Assembly (NCBI GenBank): GCA_900470155.1
Contig: UBZT01000010.1
Span: forward strand, 186,001-250,000
Source of the DNA: Hyphomicrobiales bacterium
Lineage (GTDB): Bacteria > Pseudomonadota > Alphaproteobacteria > Rhizobiales > Rhizobiaceae
Direction of reading: 5' to 3'
Length of the DNA: 64,000 bases
Below the pieces are notes generated by a model. It saw only the letters and a program-made list of their open reading frames with translations. It was not told the DNA's origin and made no database searches. Each line of letters begins with the position of its first letter. Position 1 is the first letter of the stretch. The translations under genes and the position numbers were made by a program. Positions 41,733 to 50,072 of the stretch are shown here, one piece after another.

Positions 41733-41845
41733 TGTCCAATTCTCCCTCGAGGAATGTTCGCTCCCCGCTCCGTCCATGCGCTTGAGGGGATATAGGGGCA
41801 AACGCACATCCCACCAGCTTATTCCCGTGGTTCCGTGGATTTTCG

Positions 41846-42382
41846 ATGACAAACCTCGCCGAGACCGTTGGACAACGCCTGGTCAGCTTTCTTCCCAACC
41901 TCCGGCGCTTCGCCATATCGCTCTGCCGCTCACGCGAACTGGCCGATGATCTGGTCCAGGCGACCTGCGAGCGGGCATTGGCGGCAGCGGCAAGTTTCGA
42001 CCCCGATACCCGTTTCGACGCCTGGGTCTTCCGCATCCTGCGCAATCTGTGGATCGACCAGGTCCGCCGCTGCAAGACCAGTGGCACGGCGGTCGAGATC
42101 GATGACGCGCTGCATCTGCCCTCGGCCTTCGGCGAAGCATCAGCAGAGGCAAGTATCGCGCTGAAACAGGTGTGGGCGGCTGTCCAGACCCTGCCCGAGG
42201 AACAGCGCGAAGTCCTGATTCTCGTTTGCGTGGAGGAGTTCAGTTACCGCGACGCCGCAGACGTGTTGGCAATCCCGATCGGCACGGTGATGAGCCGGCT
42301 CGCGCGCGCACGAAAAACTCTTGCCGAACTCACGGGAATAACCGCCGGAGCCAAACGTTCCTCCCCCGAGAAGGACGGGTAA
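41846..42382 (+). CDS. ECF RNA polymerase sigma factor
   Basis: The 178-residue ECF sigma factor has region 2 at about 20-85 (RSRELADDLVQATCERAL...FDAWVFRILRNLWIDQVRR) and region 4 at about 110-165 (LPEEQREVLILVCVEEFSYRDAADVLAIPIGTVMSRLARARK). It is followed 4 bp later by its probable membrane anti-sigma factor and is divergent from the subtilase gene. A surface or periplasmic signal is therefore likely. Confidence 0.95.
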   Translation: MTNLAETVGQRLVSFLPNLRRFAISLCRSRELADDLVQATCERALAAAASFDPDTRFDAWVFRILRNLWIDQVRRCKTSGTAVEIDDALHLPSAFGEASAEASIALKQVWAAVQTLPEEQREVLILVCVEEFSYRDAADVLAIPIGTVMSRLARARKTLAELTGITAGAKRSSPEKDG

Positions 42383-42386
42383 ACTG

Positions 42387-43130
42387 ATGACACGGGAATT
42401 CGACGACGAAACGCTGATGGCCTTTGCGGATGGCGAGCTCGATGATGAACGCGCCGCGGACATCGAGGCAGCGCTTGCCTTGGATGACAGCCTGGCCGAA
42501 CGCATGGCAGCCTTCATCGACAGCCGATTGCTTGTGTCTGCTGCGTTCAAGCCGCTGATCGACGAGCCGGTACCGACGGCTCTCACGGCCTCGGTGGCGC
42601 AGGCCGCGGCAGCAGCCATCGACCAGGCGCCGGCTGAGGCATCGGTGATCGCTTTCCGGCCAAGGCCCGGATCAGCGGGCCCAGCCCCGCGCCGCTGGGC
42701 CATGCCGCTCGCCGCTTCGATTGCCGTCATAGCCGCTGGACTCGGCGGCTTCCTCGCCGGGCAGGCCAATCGACACGACGAGGCCGGCACGACCTCGCCA
42801 CGCATGGCAGCGCTGCAGACCGAAGCTTCCGGTGCCGACATAGCCCTTGCCGAAACCGGCGAGACCCTGCACCTGGTCGCCAGCTTTCGCGATCAGCAGG
42901 GCCATTTGTGCCGCGAATATGAGGTGACCACGGTCGCCCTCCAGAGAACCGAGATTGCGTGCCATGGCGCGAGCGGCTGGGTGACCCGGCTGGCGCTCAG
43001 CAACCCGGCCACCGACGGCTACATGCCGGCGTCAGCGCAGGAAACCCTCGACACATTCCTGGCCGCCATGGGCGCAGGCGCGCCGCTATCGGCCGAGGAC
43101 GAGCTCGCAGCACTGTCCGAACTCGAATAA
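42387..43130 (+). CDS. membrane anti-sigma factor
   Basis: The 247-residue protein starts EFDDETLMAFADGELDDERAADIEAAL, the cytoplasmic anti-sigma domain typical of ECF partners but without the HxxxCxxC zinc motif. One membrane helix (about 107-127, MPLAASIAVIAAGLGGFLAG) leads to a periplasmic domain of about 120 residues containing two cysteines (CREYEVTTVALQRTEIACHG) that could form a disulfide. It is encoded directly after the sigma gene. Confidence 0.92.
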   Translation: MTREFDDETLMAFADGELDDERAADIEAALALDDSLAERMAAFIDSRLLVSAAFKPLIDEPVPTALTASVAQAAAAAIDQAPAEASVIAFRPRPGSAGPAPRRWAMPLAASIAVIAAGLGGFLAGQANRHDEAGTTSPRMAALQTEASGADIALAETGETLHLVASFRDQQGHLCREYEVTTVALQRTEIACHGASGWVTRLALSNPATDGYMPASAQETLDTFLAAMGAGAPLSAEDELAALSELE

Positions 43131-43202
43131 TCTCCGGTCGGCGGGAATAACATCGTCGACCGGCCGTTATCCATGGCAATCAAACCCGTGGAGACCGCGA
43201 CG

Positions 43203-43916
43203 ATGTTATCGCTGCTGAAACACCCGACACCGACGATCACCTTCCTCTGCCGCAAGGAGGACGAGGGCGTCATTCCGGCGCCCGTCCGCGCCAAGACCGC
43301 CCTGCCCGACTGGTTCCGCAAGTTACCGGCCATAACGCCAGACCTGGTCGGCCCCAAGGACAGCGGCCTGACCGTCAAGCGTTGCATGCCTTTCATCGAC
43401 GCAATGGCGACCGGCTGGGTCATCGGTCTGCCCGCCACGGTGCGCATGGAGATCGCCGATGGCGGCAAGACGGTAAACTGCGGCTGGGATTTCGACCGCA
43501 CGCTGGTGTCCAATCATGCGACGCACCAGCTGGCCGGCAATCCGCGCGACCCGATGCCGCCCTGCAAATTCCACAACTACTGGACGATCGTCACGCCGCC
43601 GGGCTGGAGCTGTCTGTTCGTGCCGCCGCTCAACCGGCAAAACGGCGTGTTTGAGGTGGTCGCCGGCGTGGTCGATACCGACACCTATCGCTCGGAGATC
43701 CACTTTCCCTTCTTCGCCACCGGCGAGGACGGCGTGCATGTGCTTGAACGCGCAACACCGATCGTCCAGGTCATTCCCTTCCGCCGCGAGACGACCGATA
43801 TCGCTGGCGTGATCCGCAGCGAGACCGAGGCGGAAAAAAATACGCGCACGACGATCCTGCGCAAGACGCTCGCGGCCGATGGCTGGTATCGGAAATTCGC
43901 CCGCGCCCAACGCTGA
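43203..43916 (+). CDS. hypothetical protein, phage-protein-like
   Basis: I do not recognise this protein of about 237 residues with confidence. It contains ALPDWFRKLPAI, KRCMPFIDAMATGWVIGLPATVRM, KFHNYWTIVTPPGWSCLFVPPLNR and an IHFPFFAT segment. The pattern of a short binding loop, a WV/WEI strand and TPPGWS resembles DUF6065-like proteins of phages and bacteria. It has no signal peptide or membrane segment. I chose the ATG at 43203 with GGAG upstream; 43173 would add ten residues. It lies 72 bp after the anti-sigma gene on the same strand. Confidence 0.75.
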   Translation: MLSLLKHPTPTITFLCRKEDEGVIPAPVRAKTALPDWFRKLPAITPDLVGPKDSGLTVKRCMPFIDAMATGWVIGLPATVRMEIADGGKTVNCGWDFDRTLVSNHATHQLAGNPRDPMPPCKFHNYWTIVTPPGWSCLFVPPLNRQNGVFEVVAGVVDTDTYRSEIHFPFFATGEDGVHVLERATPIVQVIPFRRETTDIAGVIRSETEAEKNTRTTILRKTLAADGWYRKFARAQR

Positions 43917-43940
43917 ACACGGATGAGATCTGCCCCGGCA

Positions 43941-43963
43941 CCCGGTGGACAAACGCCGCCGGG
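43941..43963 (+). terminator. stem-loop terminator
   Basis: An 8 bp stem CCCGGTGG / CCGCCGGG (one G-T wobble) with a 7-base loop lies 25 bp after the preceding stop and is followed by CGCTTTCGCTTG. It is a modest Rho-independent terminator candidate. Confidence 0.55.
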
Positions 43964-44089
43964 CGCTTTCGCTTGTTCATAAAAAGAAACGATAACCATC
44001 TGATAAATAATTATTTATTGGGAATAAATTTGAACCCGCGACGTTTCTCCGCTGCAGCCGATGCGCTGCTGACAACAAGGAGAACCATC

Positions 44090-44443
44090 ATGAAAAAATT
44101 CATCGCCATCATGGCCTCTGTGCTGACGCTCGGCACGGCGGCCACCATCGCGCCGGCAATCGCGGACGACGATCCGCTGACCCGCTTCCTGAAGAAATCG
44201 GCAAAGAGCCAGCAGTATAGCCGCGCCCGCAGCAACGACGACCGCGGCAATGACGATCGTGGCGGCTCGTCAGCAGACCGCAACTCGAACAGTTCCTCCA
44301 ACTCATCGAGCAATTCCAGCCGCAATTCGAACTCGAACTCCTCGAACAATTCCAGCTCGAACAGCAGCTCAAACTCGTCCAGCAATTCAAGCTCCAACTC
44401 CTCGTCAAATTCGTCATCGAACTCGTCCGACGACGACGATTGA
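44090..44443 (+). CDS. small secreted Ser/Asn-repeat protein with acidic tail
   Basis: The 117-residue protein has a Sec signal peptide (MKKFIAIMASVLTLGTAATI with cleavage near AIA|DDD, residue 25), a short basic segment (about 30-58), then about 50 residues made almost only of Ser and Asn in SSNS-type repeats (about 64-113), and a DDDD end. ACAAGGAGAACC gives a strong ribosome-binding site. I recognise no family. The repeat codons vary, so the peptide repeat, not just a DNA repeat, seems maintained. It may be a flexible surface, adhesion or matrix protein. The upstream 170 bp are A+T-rich and may hold its promoter. Confidence 0.8.
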   Translation: MKKFIAIMASVLTLGTAATIAPAIADDDPLTRFLKKSAKSQQYSRARSNDDRGNDDRGGSSADRNSNSSSNSSSNSSRNSNSNSSNNSSSNSSSNSSSNSSSNSSSNSSSNSSDDDD

Positions 44444-44901
44444 GGTCGGCCATCCCAACCGGCAAAGCGCTGTCGCCCAACCGGGCGGCGGCGTCGCAGA
44501 TCGTGGATGTCGAGGTGACCAACGGTCTTGCGCATGCGCATGCGGAATGAACTGCCCTAGCCTGCCACTCCCACGGGAAACGCCCCGGCATCATTTCTTC
44601 GTTGGTTTGCACAAACATGAGAAATGTGACGCCCCGGCACGGCCGCAAATACAGACCTTCCCGGCGGCTTCGGCAACGACAAGACAACAACAGATAATGG
44701 CGGAGAGGGTGGCGGCATTTTCGCTCAGCTCATCCAAGCTCAGGATCGCTCATATCATATTGTAATTACTTTATAATTTCAGGAAGCTTTGCTTGTCCAC
44801 ACGCCATCTCGTACCATCCCGTAACACCGAATATCGGCTCTTGTGGCGGGCTGAGTGGCGGGCTAGCAAACCTTCATCGAGTGCATGAAGGACCTACAAA
44901 T
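44444..44901. other. intergenic stretch at the start of the accessory region
   Basis: No confident gene is present. A 36-codon frame (44440-44550, TTG start overlapping the preceding TGA) has codon-like composition but no recognisable product. The tRNA-Ser 3'-end repeat lies at 44698-44712. The sequence then becomes A+T-rich, with a TATAAT at 44772-44777 that may serve the integrase gene. Core-type sequence seems to give way to mobile DNA here. Confidence 0.5.
44698..44712 (-). repeat. tRNA-Ser 3'-end repeat, left attachment-site candidate
   Basis: On the minus strand this reads CCACCCTCTCCGCCA: the end of a T stem, a complete 3' acceptor strand, discriminator G and encoded CCA of a tRNA-Ser. 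The rest of the tRNA is absent. The acceptor strand would pair perfectly with the 5' GGAGAGG of the tRNA-Ser body at 47040. A diverged copy lies at 46953-46967. It is the expected scar of integration into a tRNA 3' end. Confidence 0.6.
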
Positions 44902-46107
44902 ATGCTAAGTGACGCCAAAGCCCGAAAGCTCAAACCAAACGATAAACCCGTGTCCGACGGCACCATTGTCGGCCTGTATCTCGTCCCCGGCGGTGGCCCT
45001 GGCAGCGGAAAATGGATTCTGCGCTTTCTATCGCCCGCGACAGGCAAACGCCGTGAAATGGGACTTGGGAGCTATCCGACGACATCCATTCGGGACGCCC
45101 GCGTAAAGGCCTTCGAGGCGCGCGGCGCCATCGATGACGGCAACGATCCCTTGGAACTGCGCCGCAAGCAGGAGCGGGAGACCGTACGACTTGCGACGGT
45201 GCCGAGCTTCGCTGAAGCGGCACGCACACATCACGCCGACAAGGCCGAGGGGTTCCGCAACAAGAAGCATAGCGACCAATGGATCACCACACTGGAAAGG
45301 TTCGTGTTCCCGAAAATCGGCGAAACCCGAGTCAATGAACTCGCCCCGGCCGACTTCGCCGCCTGTCTTAAACCCATCTGGCTGGAAAAACCGGAAACCG
45401 CCTCGCGGGTGAAGCAGCGTTGTGATGCAGTGATGAACTGGGCAGCTGCAAATGGCTTCATCGTCGCGAGCCCCGTCGGCGTGGTTGACAAGATACTGGC
45501 CAAGCAGCCCGGCAAACGCGAACGGGTTCAGCACCAACCCGCCCTACCCTGGCGATCGCTGCCAACGTTCCTCAGAGAAGTCCTGCATGTTGGTGACGCC
45601 AACATCACCCGCCAAATGCTGGAGCTCGTTATCCTGACCGCCTGCCGCTCCGGCGAGCTTCGGCATATGGAATGGCAAGAGATCGACTTCTCCCACGCGA
45701 TCTGGACGGTGCCTGCACCACGGATGAAGGCCAAGGTGGCGCACCGCGTGCCGCTAGGACCGCGTGCGATCGCGATCCTAGAGGAACGACTTGAACAATC
45801 GAAAAGTGGCGAAGGACTGGTGTTCATGTCCCGCACGATGAACCCAGTCACCGACATGGCCCTCACGAAACTCCTGCGCGATCTAAATGTCGAAAGCGAT
45901 ACGAAAGGACGCAATGCGACCGCACACGGCTTTCGATCAAGCTTTCGCGATTGGGCATCCGAGAACGGCTATCCGCGTGACCTCGCTGAACGGGCGTTGG
46001 CACATACCGTGAAGAATGCGGTCGAGGCCGCCTACCACCGGACCGACCTTCTGGATCAACGGCGGCCGATGATGCTGGACTGGGAAAGGTATTGCCTCGC
46101 CGGCTAA
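44902..46107 (+). CDS. P4-type tyrosine recombinase (integrase)
   Basis: The 401-residue integrase has an N-terminal DUF4102-type arm-binding domain (LSDAKARKLKPNDKPVSDGTIVGLYL), a core-binding domain (about 100-210) and a catalytic domain with Arg249 (TACRSGELRHMEW), His342-x2-Arg345 (HGFRSSF) and nucleophile Tyr378 (AYHRTDLLDQRR). All key residues are present, so it may be active. I chose the ATG at 44902 with GAAGGAC upstream. Enzymes of this group usually target tRNA 3' ends, and tRNA-Ser 3'-end repeats flank it on both sides. Confidence 0.94.
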   Translation: MLSDAKARKLKPNDKPVSDGTIVGLYLVPGGGPGSGKWILRFLSPATGKRREMGLGSYPTTSIRDARVKAFEARGAIDDGNDPLELRRKQERETVRLATVPSFAEAARTHHADKAEGFRNKKHSDQWITTLERFVFPKIGETRVNELAPADFAACLKPIWLEKPETASRVKQRCDAVMNWAAANGFIVASPVGVVDKILAKQPGKRERVQHQPALPWRSLPTFLREVLHVGDANITRQMLELVILTACRSGELRHMEWQEIDFSHAIWTVPAPRMKAKVAHRVPLGPRAIAILEERLEQSKSGEGLVFMSRTMNPVTDMALTKLLRDLNVESDTKGRNATAHGFRSSFRDWASENGYPRDLAERALAHTVKNAVEAAYHRTDLLDQRRPMMLDWERYCLAG

Positions 46108-46952
46108 CGGCAGCGGTCCACGAAATAGGAAATGCAGTTTGTATGTTGTCAACGCGAAAATATTATGGAACTTGCGTTTTGTCGGTCTGTTGGCTAGCCA
46201 TCTGGCAGCGACGAACAGCGGTGCGTGAACTGGCGCTGTTTCCGATACGGGTTCTTCATCGACACTGATGAAGAAACGGCGCTGGTTCGTTGGCTAATAT
46301 GCTCCCCCAACGGATTGCGGCAGCGGGGTCTGAAATGGCGCTGCCGGCCAGCTTTAGGGTTGTTGCTAGTGATGGAGCGGGATGCTGCCAGAGTTCACCG
46401 AGTTTCGCGGTGAAGGGACGCTACTCGGCCCTAGCCATCGTCAGTAATCGTGAGGTCCCCCCCATGGTCTGGGCGAATGTTGAAGTGTTCGTCGGGAGAG
46501 TTTCGGTAAGTGCGGGGCGAGAAAACATCCGTCTGGTTGATCGTGTCGCCGTCAATCTCAGCTGGACATATGCACAACTCGGCACCGTCATAGGTGTGCG
46601 TTGCTTGATGCGGCTCAGTCGACAATTTTCGCGGCCCGACCTCCTCCAGCCCAAAACGGACTGAATCACTTTTCTTCGCTCTTTAATCTCCGTTAAATTC
46701 AAAGAATGGAACCGCTTTCCCGCTTCGGTATCGGGAGAACGGTTGGCCAGCCCCTCATTCCAGATATTCGCCGGACAATATCCGGCATTGCCTTCCGATC
46801 GGTTGCATCACGCGGGAAAGCGATTCTCACATAACTAAGGGTTGAAACCAGGGAGTGCCGCTACAGTACCTCTGGCGCGAACCGCGCTAAAACTCACCGC
46901 CAGAGCGGGTAGCCAGCGAGTCGCGGGCGAACCTTATGATATTAGACCAACC
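46108..46952. other. gene-free stretch between integrase and tRNA-Ser remnant
   Basis: No convincing gene is present. Several short frames exist; the most protein-like is a minus-strand 64-codon frame (46431-46625, TTG start, Asp/Thr-rich) without a clear ribosome-binding site or family. The sequence may be decayed element cargo. Confidence 0.4.
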
Positions 46953-46967
46953 TTGCGGAGAAGGTGG
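46953..46967 (-). repeat. diverged tRNA-Ser 3'-end repeat, right attachment-site candidate
   Basis: TTGCGGAGAAGGTGG on the plus strand matches 13 of 15 bases of the repeat at 44698-44712 in the same orientation. It is fused to the tRNA-Ser body. Together the two direct repeats bound a 2.27 kb segment whose only clear gene is the integrase. Confidence 0.5.
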
Positions 46968-47040
46968 GGTTGGACGTAAGATAACGGTGCCGTATGCCGC
47001 ATTTCGAGTGCGGTGCTTTCGACCACTCAGCCACCTCTCC
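46953..47040 (-). tRNA. tRNA-Ser(CGA), probably defective, with altered 3' end
   Basis: Minus strand, 88 nt including a CAA instead of CCA. The acceptor GGAGAGG / CTTCTCC pairs with one G-U, the D arm has a GCT / AGC stem, and the anticodon arm CCGCA-CTCGAAA-TGCGG gives anticodon CGA. A long variable arm follows, as expected for class II. The T arm is abnormal: the 5' strand CTTAC cannot pair with CCCAC and the loop reads GTCCAAC rather than TTCRANY. The first two thirds are canonical and the last third looks replaced, probably by integration of the adjacent element. It may be non-functional. Confidence 0.6.
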
Positions 47041-47190
47041 GCTTTGCTGGTCGGCGCAAGTTGTGCGCGGGCTGTCTCTTAGCGAGAGTTCGTGTCATTG
47101 GCGAAATGCGATTGGCAGAGCGTTGCACCGCTGGTGTGCCCATTCCAGGGCCAATGCCGACGCACGGTTTGGCCGATACCCGGATGATTC

Positions 47191-48330
47191 CTAATCACTT
47201 TCCTCGTCCTGAGCGCGCACCTGCCGCCCCAAGCGAGCCAACGGCTCATTCAAGGCGTTCTCAAGCCGGCGCAGGTGGCTCGAGAGCCATTCTGCAATCT
47301 TAGGCCAATTCTCTCGATCGTAGCCGTCAAAATCTTGCCCAAAAACGATCAGGCTCTGTTTCTTGTCATCCATTCGGCGCCATTCAAGTGCGGCACCGAA
47401 GGCCGCCTCGATTGCTGACTGTTCGGCATGCAACTGGTCGAAAAGCCACTTGTTTTCCGCCGCATCGGAACGGGACAACGCCAGCTGAATGCGTGCCTCG
47501 CCCTTCCCGAAGATCATCTGCCATGGGCAAGCGCGCACGCCGGATCCCGCGCTGAGCCAATGATCCTTCGTCGGACTGATGTTGCCGAAGATTGCTATTC
47601 CATCTTCACGCAGCTTTGCGAGTGCCTTCGCCCAGAACTGCATCCGCAATTCGTGCCGGCGCTTCTGCGTGCCCTGCACGGCGGTCTCTTCGACCTCTTT
47701 TGAAGAGATGCCGATCATATAATCCGCGGCCTCTGGCGGAGGAATGATCTGCTGAAGATCAATGAAGATTTCGTCCTCGTAGGCGAATGGCAGCACCCGG
47801 AAGCACTGAGCGCGAATACCGCGACTGAGCAACCAAAGCACCGTCGCGGTTACCTCGCGACGAAAGTTCGCGGCGATGAAGATCATGCGCTGCCCGTTCC
47901 CGGGATTTAGCACCGTCTCTTCCAGCTCCTCAACCTCCATAAATTCGCAGATCCGGGCGACGGCATTGCCACCGCCGCAGTAACGATCGAGGTAGTGCTG
48001 GTGGATCTCGACGATCTGGCTCTTGGTCAGTCCCGAGACATAAGCCGTGTATTTAAGTGCCTGCCAGGTTACATCCCGCCCAGAGTCATCGAGCTTGTTC
48101 TCGATCACGACTAGGTTTCCGACTTTGTCGAGTGCCAGAAGGTCTAGCCGCTCGCGTGTCTCGTCGAAACCGTCGAATTCCTTCTGTAATATGAGTAGAT
48201 CTTCTCCCAGTGCGTCGGGCTGATGAACGAGCCATTCCTGTAAGTGGTCACGCTCACGGAGAGCGAGTTCGCTGAAGCGCTTCTGGGTCAGGCGGGAGAT
48301 GCGATTACTCGGGCGATCGACTCGGAACAT
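47191..48330 (-). CDS. RecB/NucS-like nuclease with DUF4268 domain
   Basis: The 379-residue protein has an N-terminal PD-(D/E)XK nuclease core: Asp63 in ERLDLLALD, Glu77 and Lys79 in VVIENK, and a RecB-type QxxxY in Q90ALKY. The C-terminal part (about 220-370, ELRMQFWAKALAKL...GKGEARIQLALSR...WRRMDDKKQSLI) matches DUF4268. Such proteins occur alone in defence-rich islands and are thought to cut DNA. It lies between a tRNA remnant and a type I restriction operon and is divergent from it by 206 bp. Confidence 0.85.
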   Translation of the reverse strand: MFRVDRPSNRISRLTQKRFSELALRERDHLQEWLVHQPDALGEDLLILQKEFDGFDETRERLDLLALDKVGNLVVIENKLDDSGRDVTWQALKYTAYVSGLTKSQIVEIHQHYLDRYCGGGNAVARICEFMEVEELEETVLNPGNGQRMIFIAANFRREVTATVLWLLSRGIRAQCFRVLPFAYEDEIFIDLQQIIPPPEAADYMIGISSKEVEETAVQGTQKRRHELRMQFWAKALAKLREDGIAIFGNISPTKDHWLSAGSGVRACPWQMIFGKGEARIQLALSRSDAAENKWLFDQLHAEQSAIEAAFGAALEWRRMDDKKQSLIVFGQDFDGYDRENWPKIAEWLSSHLRRLENALNEPLARLGRQVRAQDEESD

Positions 48331-48536
48331 CAGACGCCACTCGCTGCTGTCACACCAATGCCTGATAGCTCTTCAACGCATAAACTGCTCATGCTTGGAC
48401 ACATGGTGGTTGCTTTCCGATATTCATCAACGCGCATGCGGCCACCTCGCGATCATTCAACTTCTCGATGCATCTTCAGTAGCACGGCCTTATGCCCTAG
48501 TGTCAAAGCCGATTCGGAAGATGCAGGGAATGCAGC

Positions 48537-50072
48537 ATGCTCACAGGTGAAATTCGCTCGAAAGTCGATCAGGTCTGGAACGCTTTCTGGGCGGGCGGGA
48601 TTGCCAATCCGCTGGAGGTGATCGAGCAGATCACCTACCTGTTGTTCATCCGCGGGCTCGACGACATCCAGACGCGCGAGGAGAGCAAGGCGACCATGCT
48701 CGGCCGACCAGTCGAGCGGCGGGTGTTTCCGGAAGGTGCCGATTCCAGGGGCATGGCCTATGAGCGGCTGCGCTGGTCGCGCTTTCGCCATGAAGACCCG
48801 GCGACGATGTATACCATTCTCGATCAGCACGTCTTTCCCTTCCTGCGCGAGATGGGCGAGGCCGGCTCGTCGCATGCCGAGCACATGAAGGGCGCGCGCT
48901 TCACCATCCCGACGCCGGGCCTCTTGGCCAAGGTGGTCGACATGCTGGCGGAGATCCCGCTCGATGATCGCGACACCAAGGGTGATCTCTACGAATATAT
49001 GCTGGGCAAGATCGCCTCTGCCGGCCAGAACGGCCAGTTCCGCACGCCGCGCCACATCATCAAGCTGATGGTCGAGCTGATGGCGCCCTCCCCGAAAGAC
49101 GTGATCTGCGATCCGGCCAGCGGCACCTGCGGCTTTCTGGTCGCGGCCGGCGAATATCTGCGCGAGCACCACAAGGGCCTGTTCCGCGATGCCGAGCTCA
49201 ACCGCCATTTCCACCAGTCCATGTTCCACGGCTATGATTTTGACAATACCATGCTGCGAATCGGCTCGATGAACATGCAGCTTCATGGTGTCGAGGGCGC
49301 TGATATCCGCTACCGCGACTCACTGAGCACCGGCCATGCCGACGATGCCGACAAATATTCGCTTGTTCTCGCCAACCCGCCCTTTGCCGGCTCGCTGGAC
49401 TACGAGACGACGGCCGCAGACCTGCTGTCGATCGTCAAGACCAAGAAGACCGAGCTTCTGTTCATGGCGCTGTTCCTCAAGCTGCTGAAGCCAGGCGGCC
49501 GGGCGGCGGTAATCGTGCCTGATGGCGTGCTGTTCGGCTCGTCGACGGCGCACAAGGCGATCCGTAGGATGCTGGTCGAGGATCACAGGCTGGATGCGAT
49601 CGTCAAGCTGCCGTCCGGCGTGTTCAAGCCCTATGCCGGCGTCTCGACCGCGATCGTCTTCTTCACCAAGACCAATTCCGGCGGCACGGACCAAGTCTGG
49701 TTCTACGATGTGCAAGCCGATGGCATGAGCCTCGACGACAAGCGGCAGATGCTGCTGCCCGAGGAAAAATTCGGCCCGGTGCCGAAGACATCCCTGAGCG
49801 CCGAGGACCACGCCAAGAACAACCTGCCCGACGTGCTGGCCCGCTGGAAAAACCGCACCGCCAGCGAGCGCGACAACCCGCGCACCGGCCAGAGCTTTTG
49901 CGTCTCCCGCGAAGATATCGCGGCGGCCGATTACGACCTGTCGCTCAACCGTTTTCGCGAAGTGGCCTATGAGGCCCCCGACCACCGCCCGCCGAAGGAG
50001 ATCATTGCGGAACTGTTGGCGCTGGAGGAGGAGATTGCCATGGGGCTCAATGAGTTGGAGGCGATGCTGTGA
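48537..50072 (+). CDS. hsdM: type I restriction-modification methyltransferase HsdM
   Basis: The 511-residue N6-adenine methyltransferase subunit has an HsdM N-terminal helical domain (1-125), SAM motif I DPASGTCGF at 192-200 and catalytic motif NPPF at 280-283 (LANPPFAGS). It is the first gene of an M-S-R operon. Its ATG has AGGGA upstream, and its TGA overlaps the hsdS GTG. Base composition is host-like, so it may have been in rhizobial genomes for long. Confidence 0.96.
   Translation: MLTGEIRSKVDQVWNAFWAGGIANPLEVIEQITYLLFIRGLDDIQTREESKATMLGRPVERRVFPEGADSRGMAYERLRWSRFRHEDPATMYTILDQHVFPFLREMGEAGSSHAEHMKGARFTIPTPGLLAKVVDMLAEIPLDDRDTKGDLYEYMLGKIASAGQNGQFRTPRHIIKLMVELMAPSPKDVICDPASGTCGFLVAAGEYLREHHKGLFRDAELNRHFHQSMFHGYDFDNTMLRIGSMNMQLHGVEGADIRYRDSLSTGHADDADKYSLVLANPPFAGSLDYETTAADLLSIVKTKKTELLFMALFLKLLKPGGRAAVIVPDGVLFGSSTAHKAIRRMLVEDHRLDAIVKLPSGVFKPYAGVSTAIVFFTKTNSGGTDQVWFYDVQADGMSLDDKRQMLLPEEKFGPVPKTSLSAEDHAKNNLPDVLARWKNRTASERDNPRTGQSFCVSREDIAAADYDLSLNRFREVAYEAPDHRPPKEIIAELLALEEEIAMGLNELEAML

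Noticed and set aside
44440..44550. 36-codon frame after the Ser/Asn-repeat gene, overlapping its stop
   Set aside because: Composition looks coding, but the TTG start has no ribosome-binding site and no family is visible. It could be the tail of a deleted gene, which I cannot show.
46431..46625. 64-codon minus-strand frame between integrase and tRNA remnant
   Set aside because: Start is TTG without a ribosome-binding site and it has no family match. It is noted in the gap description instead of called.
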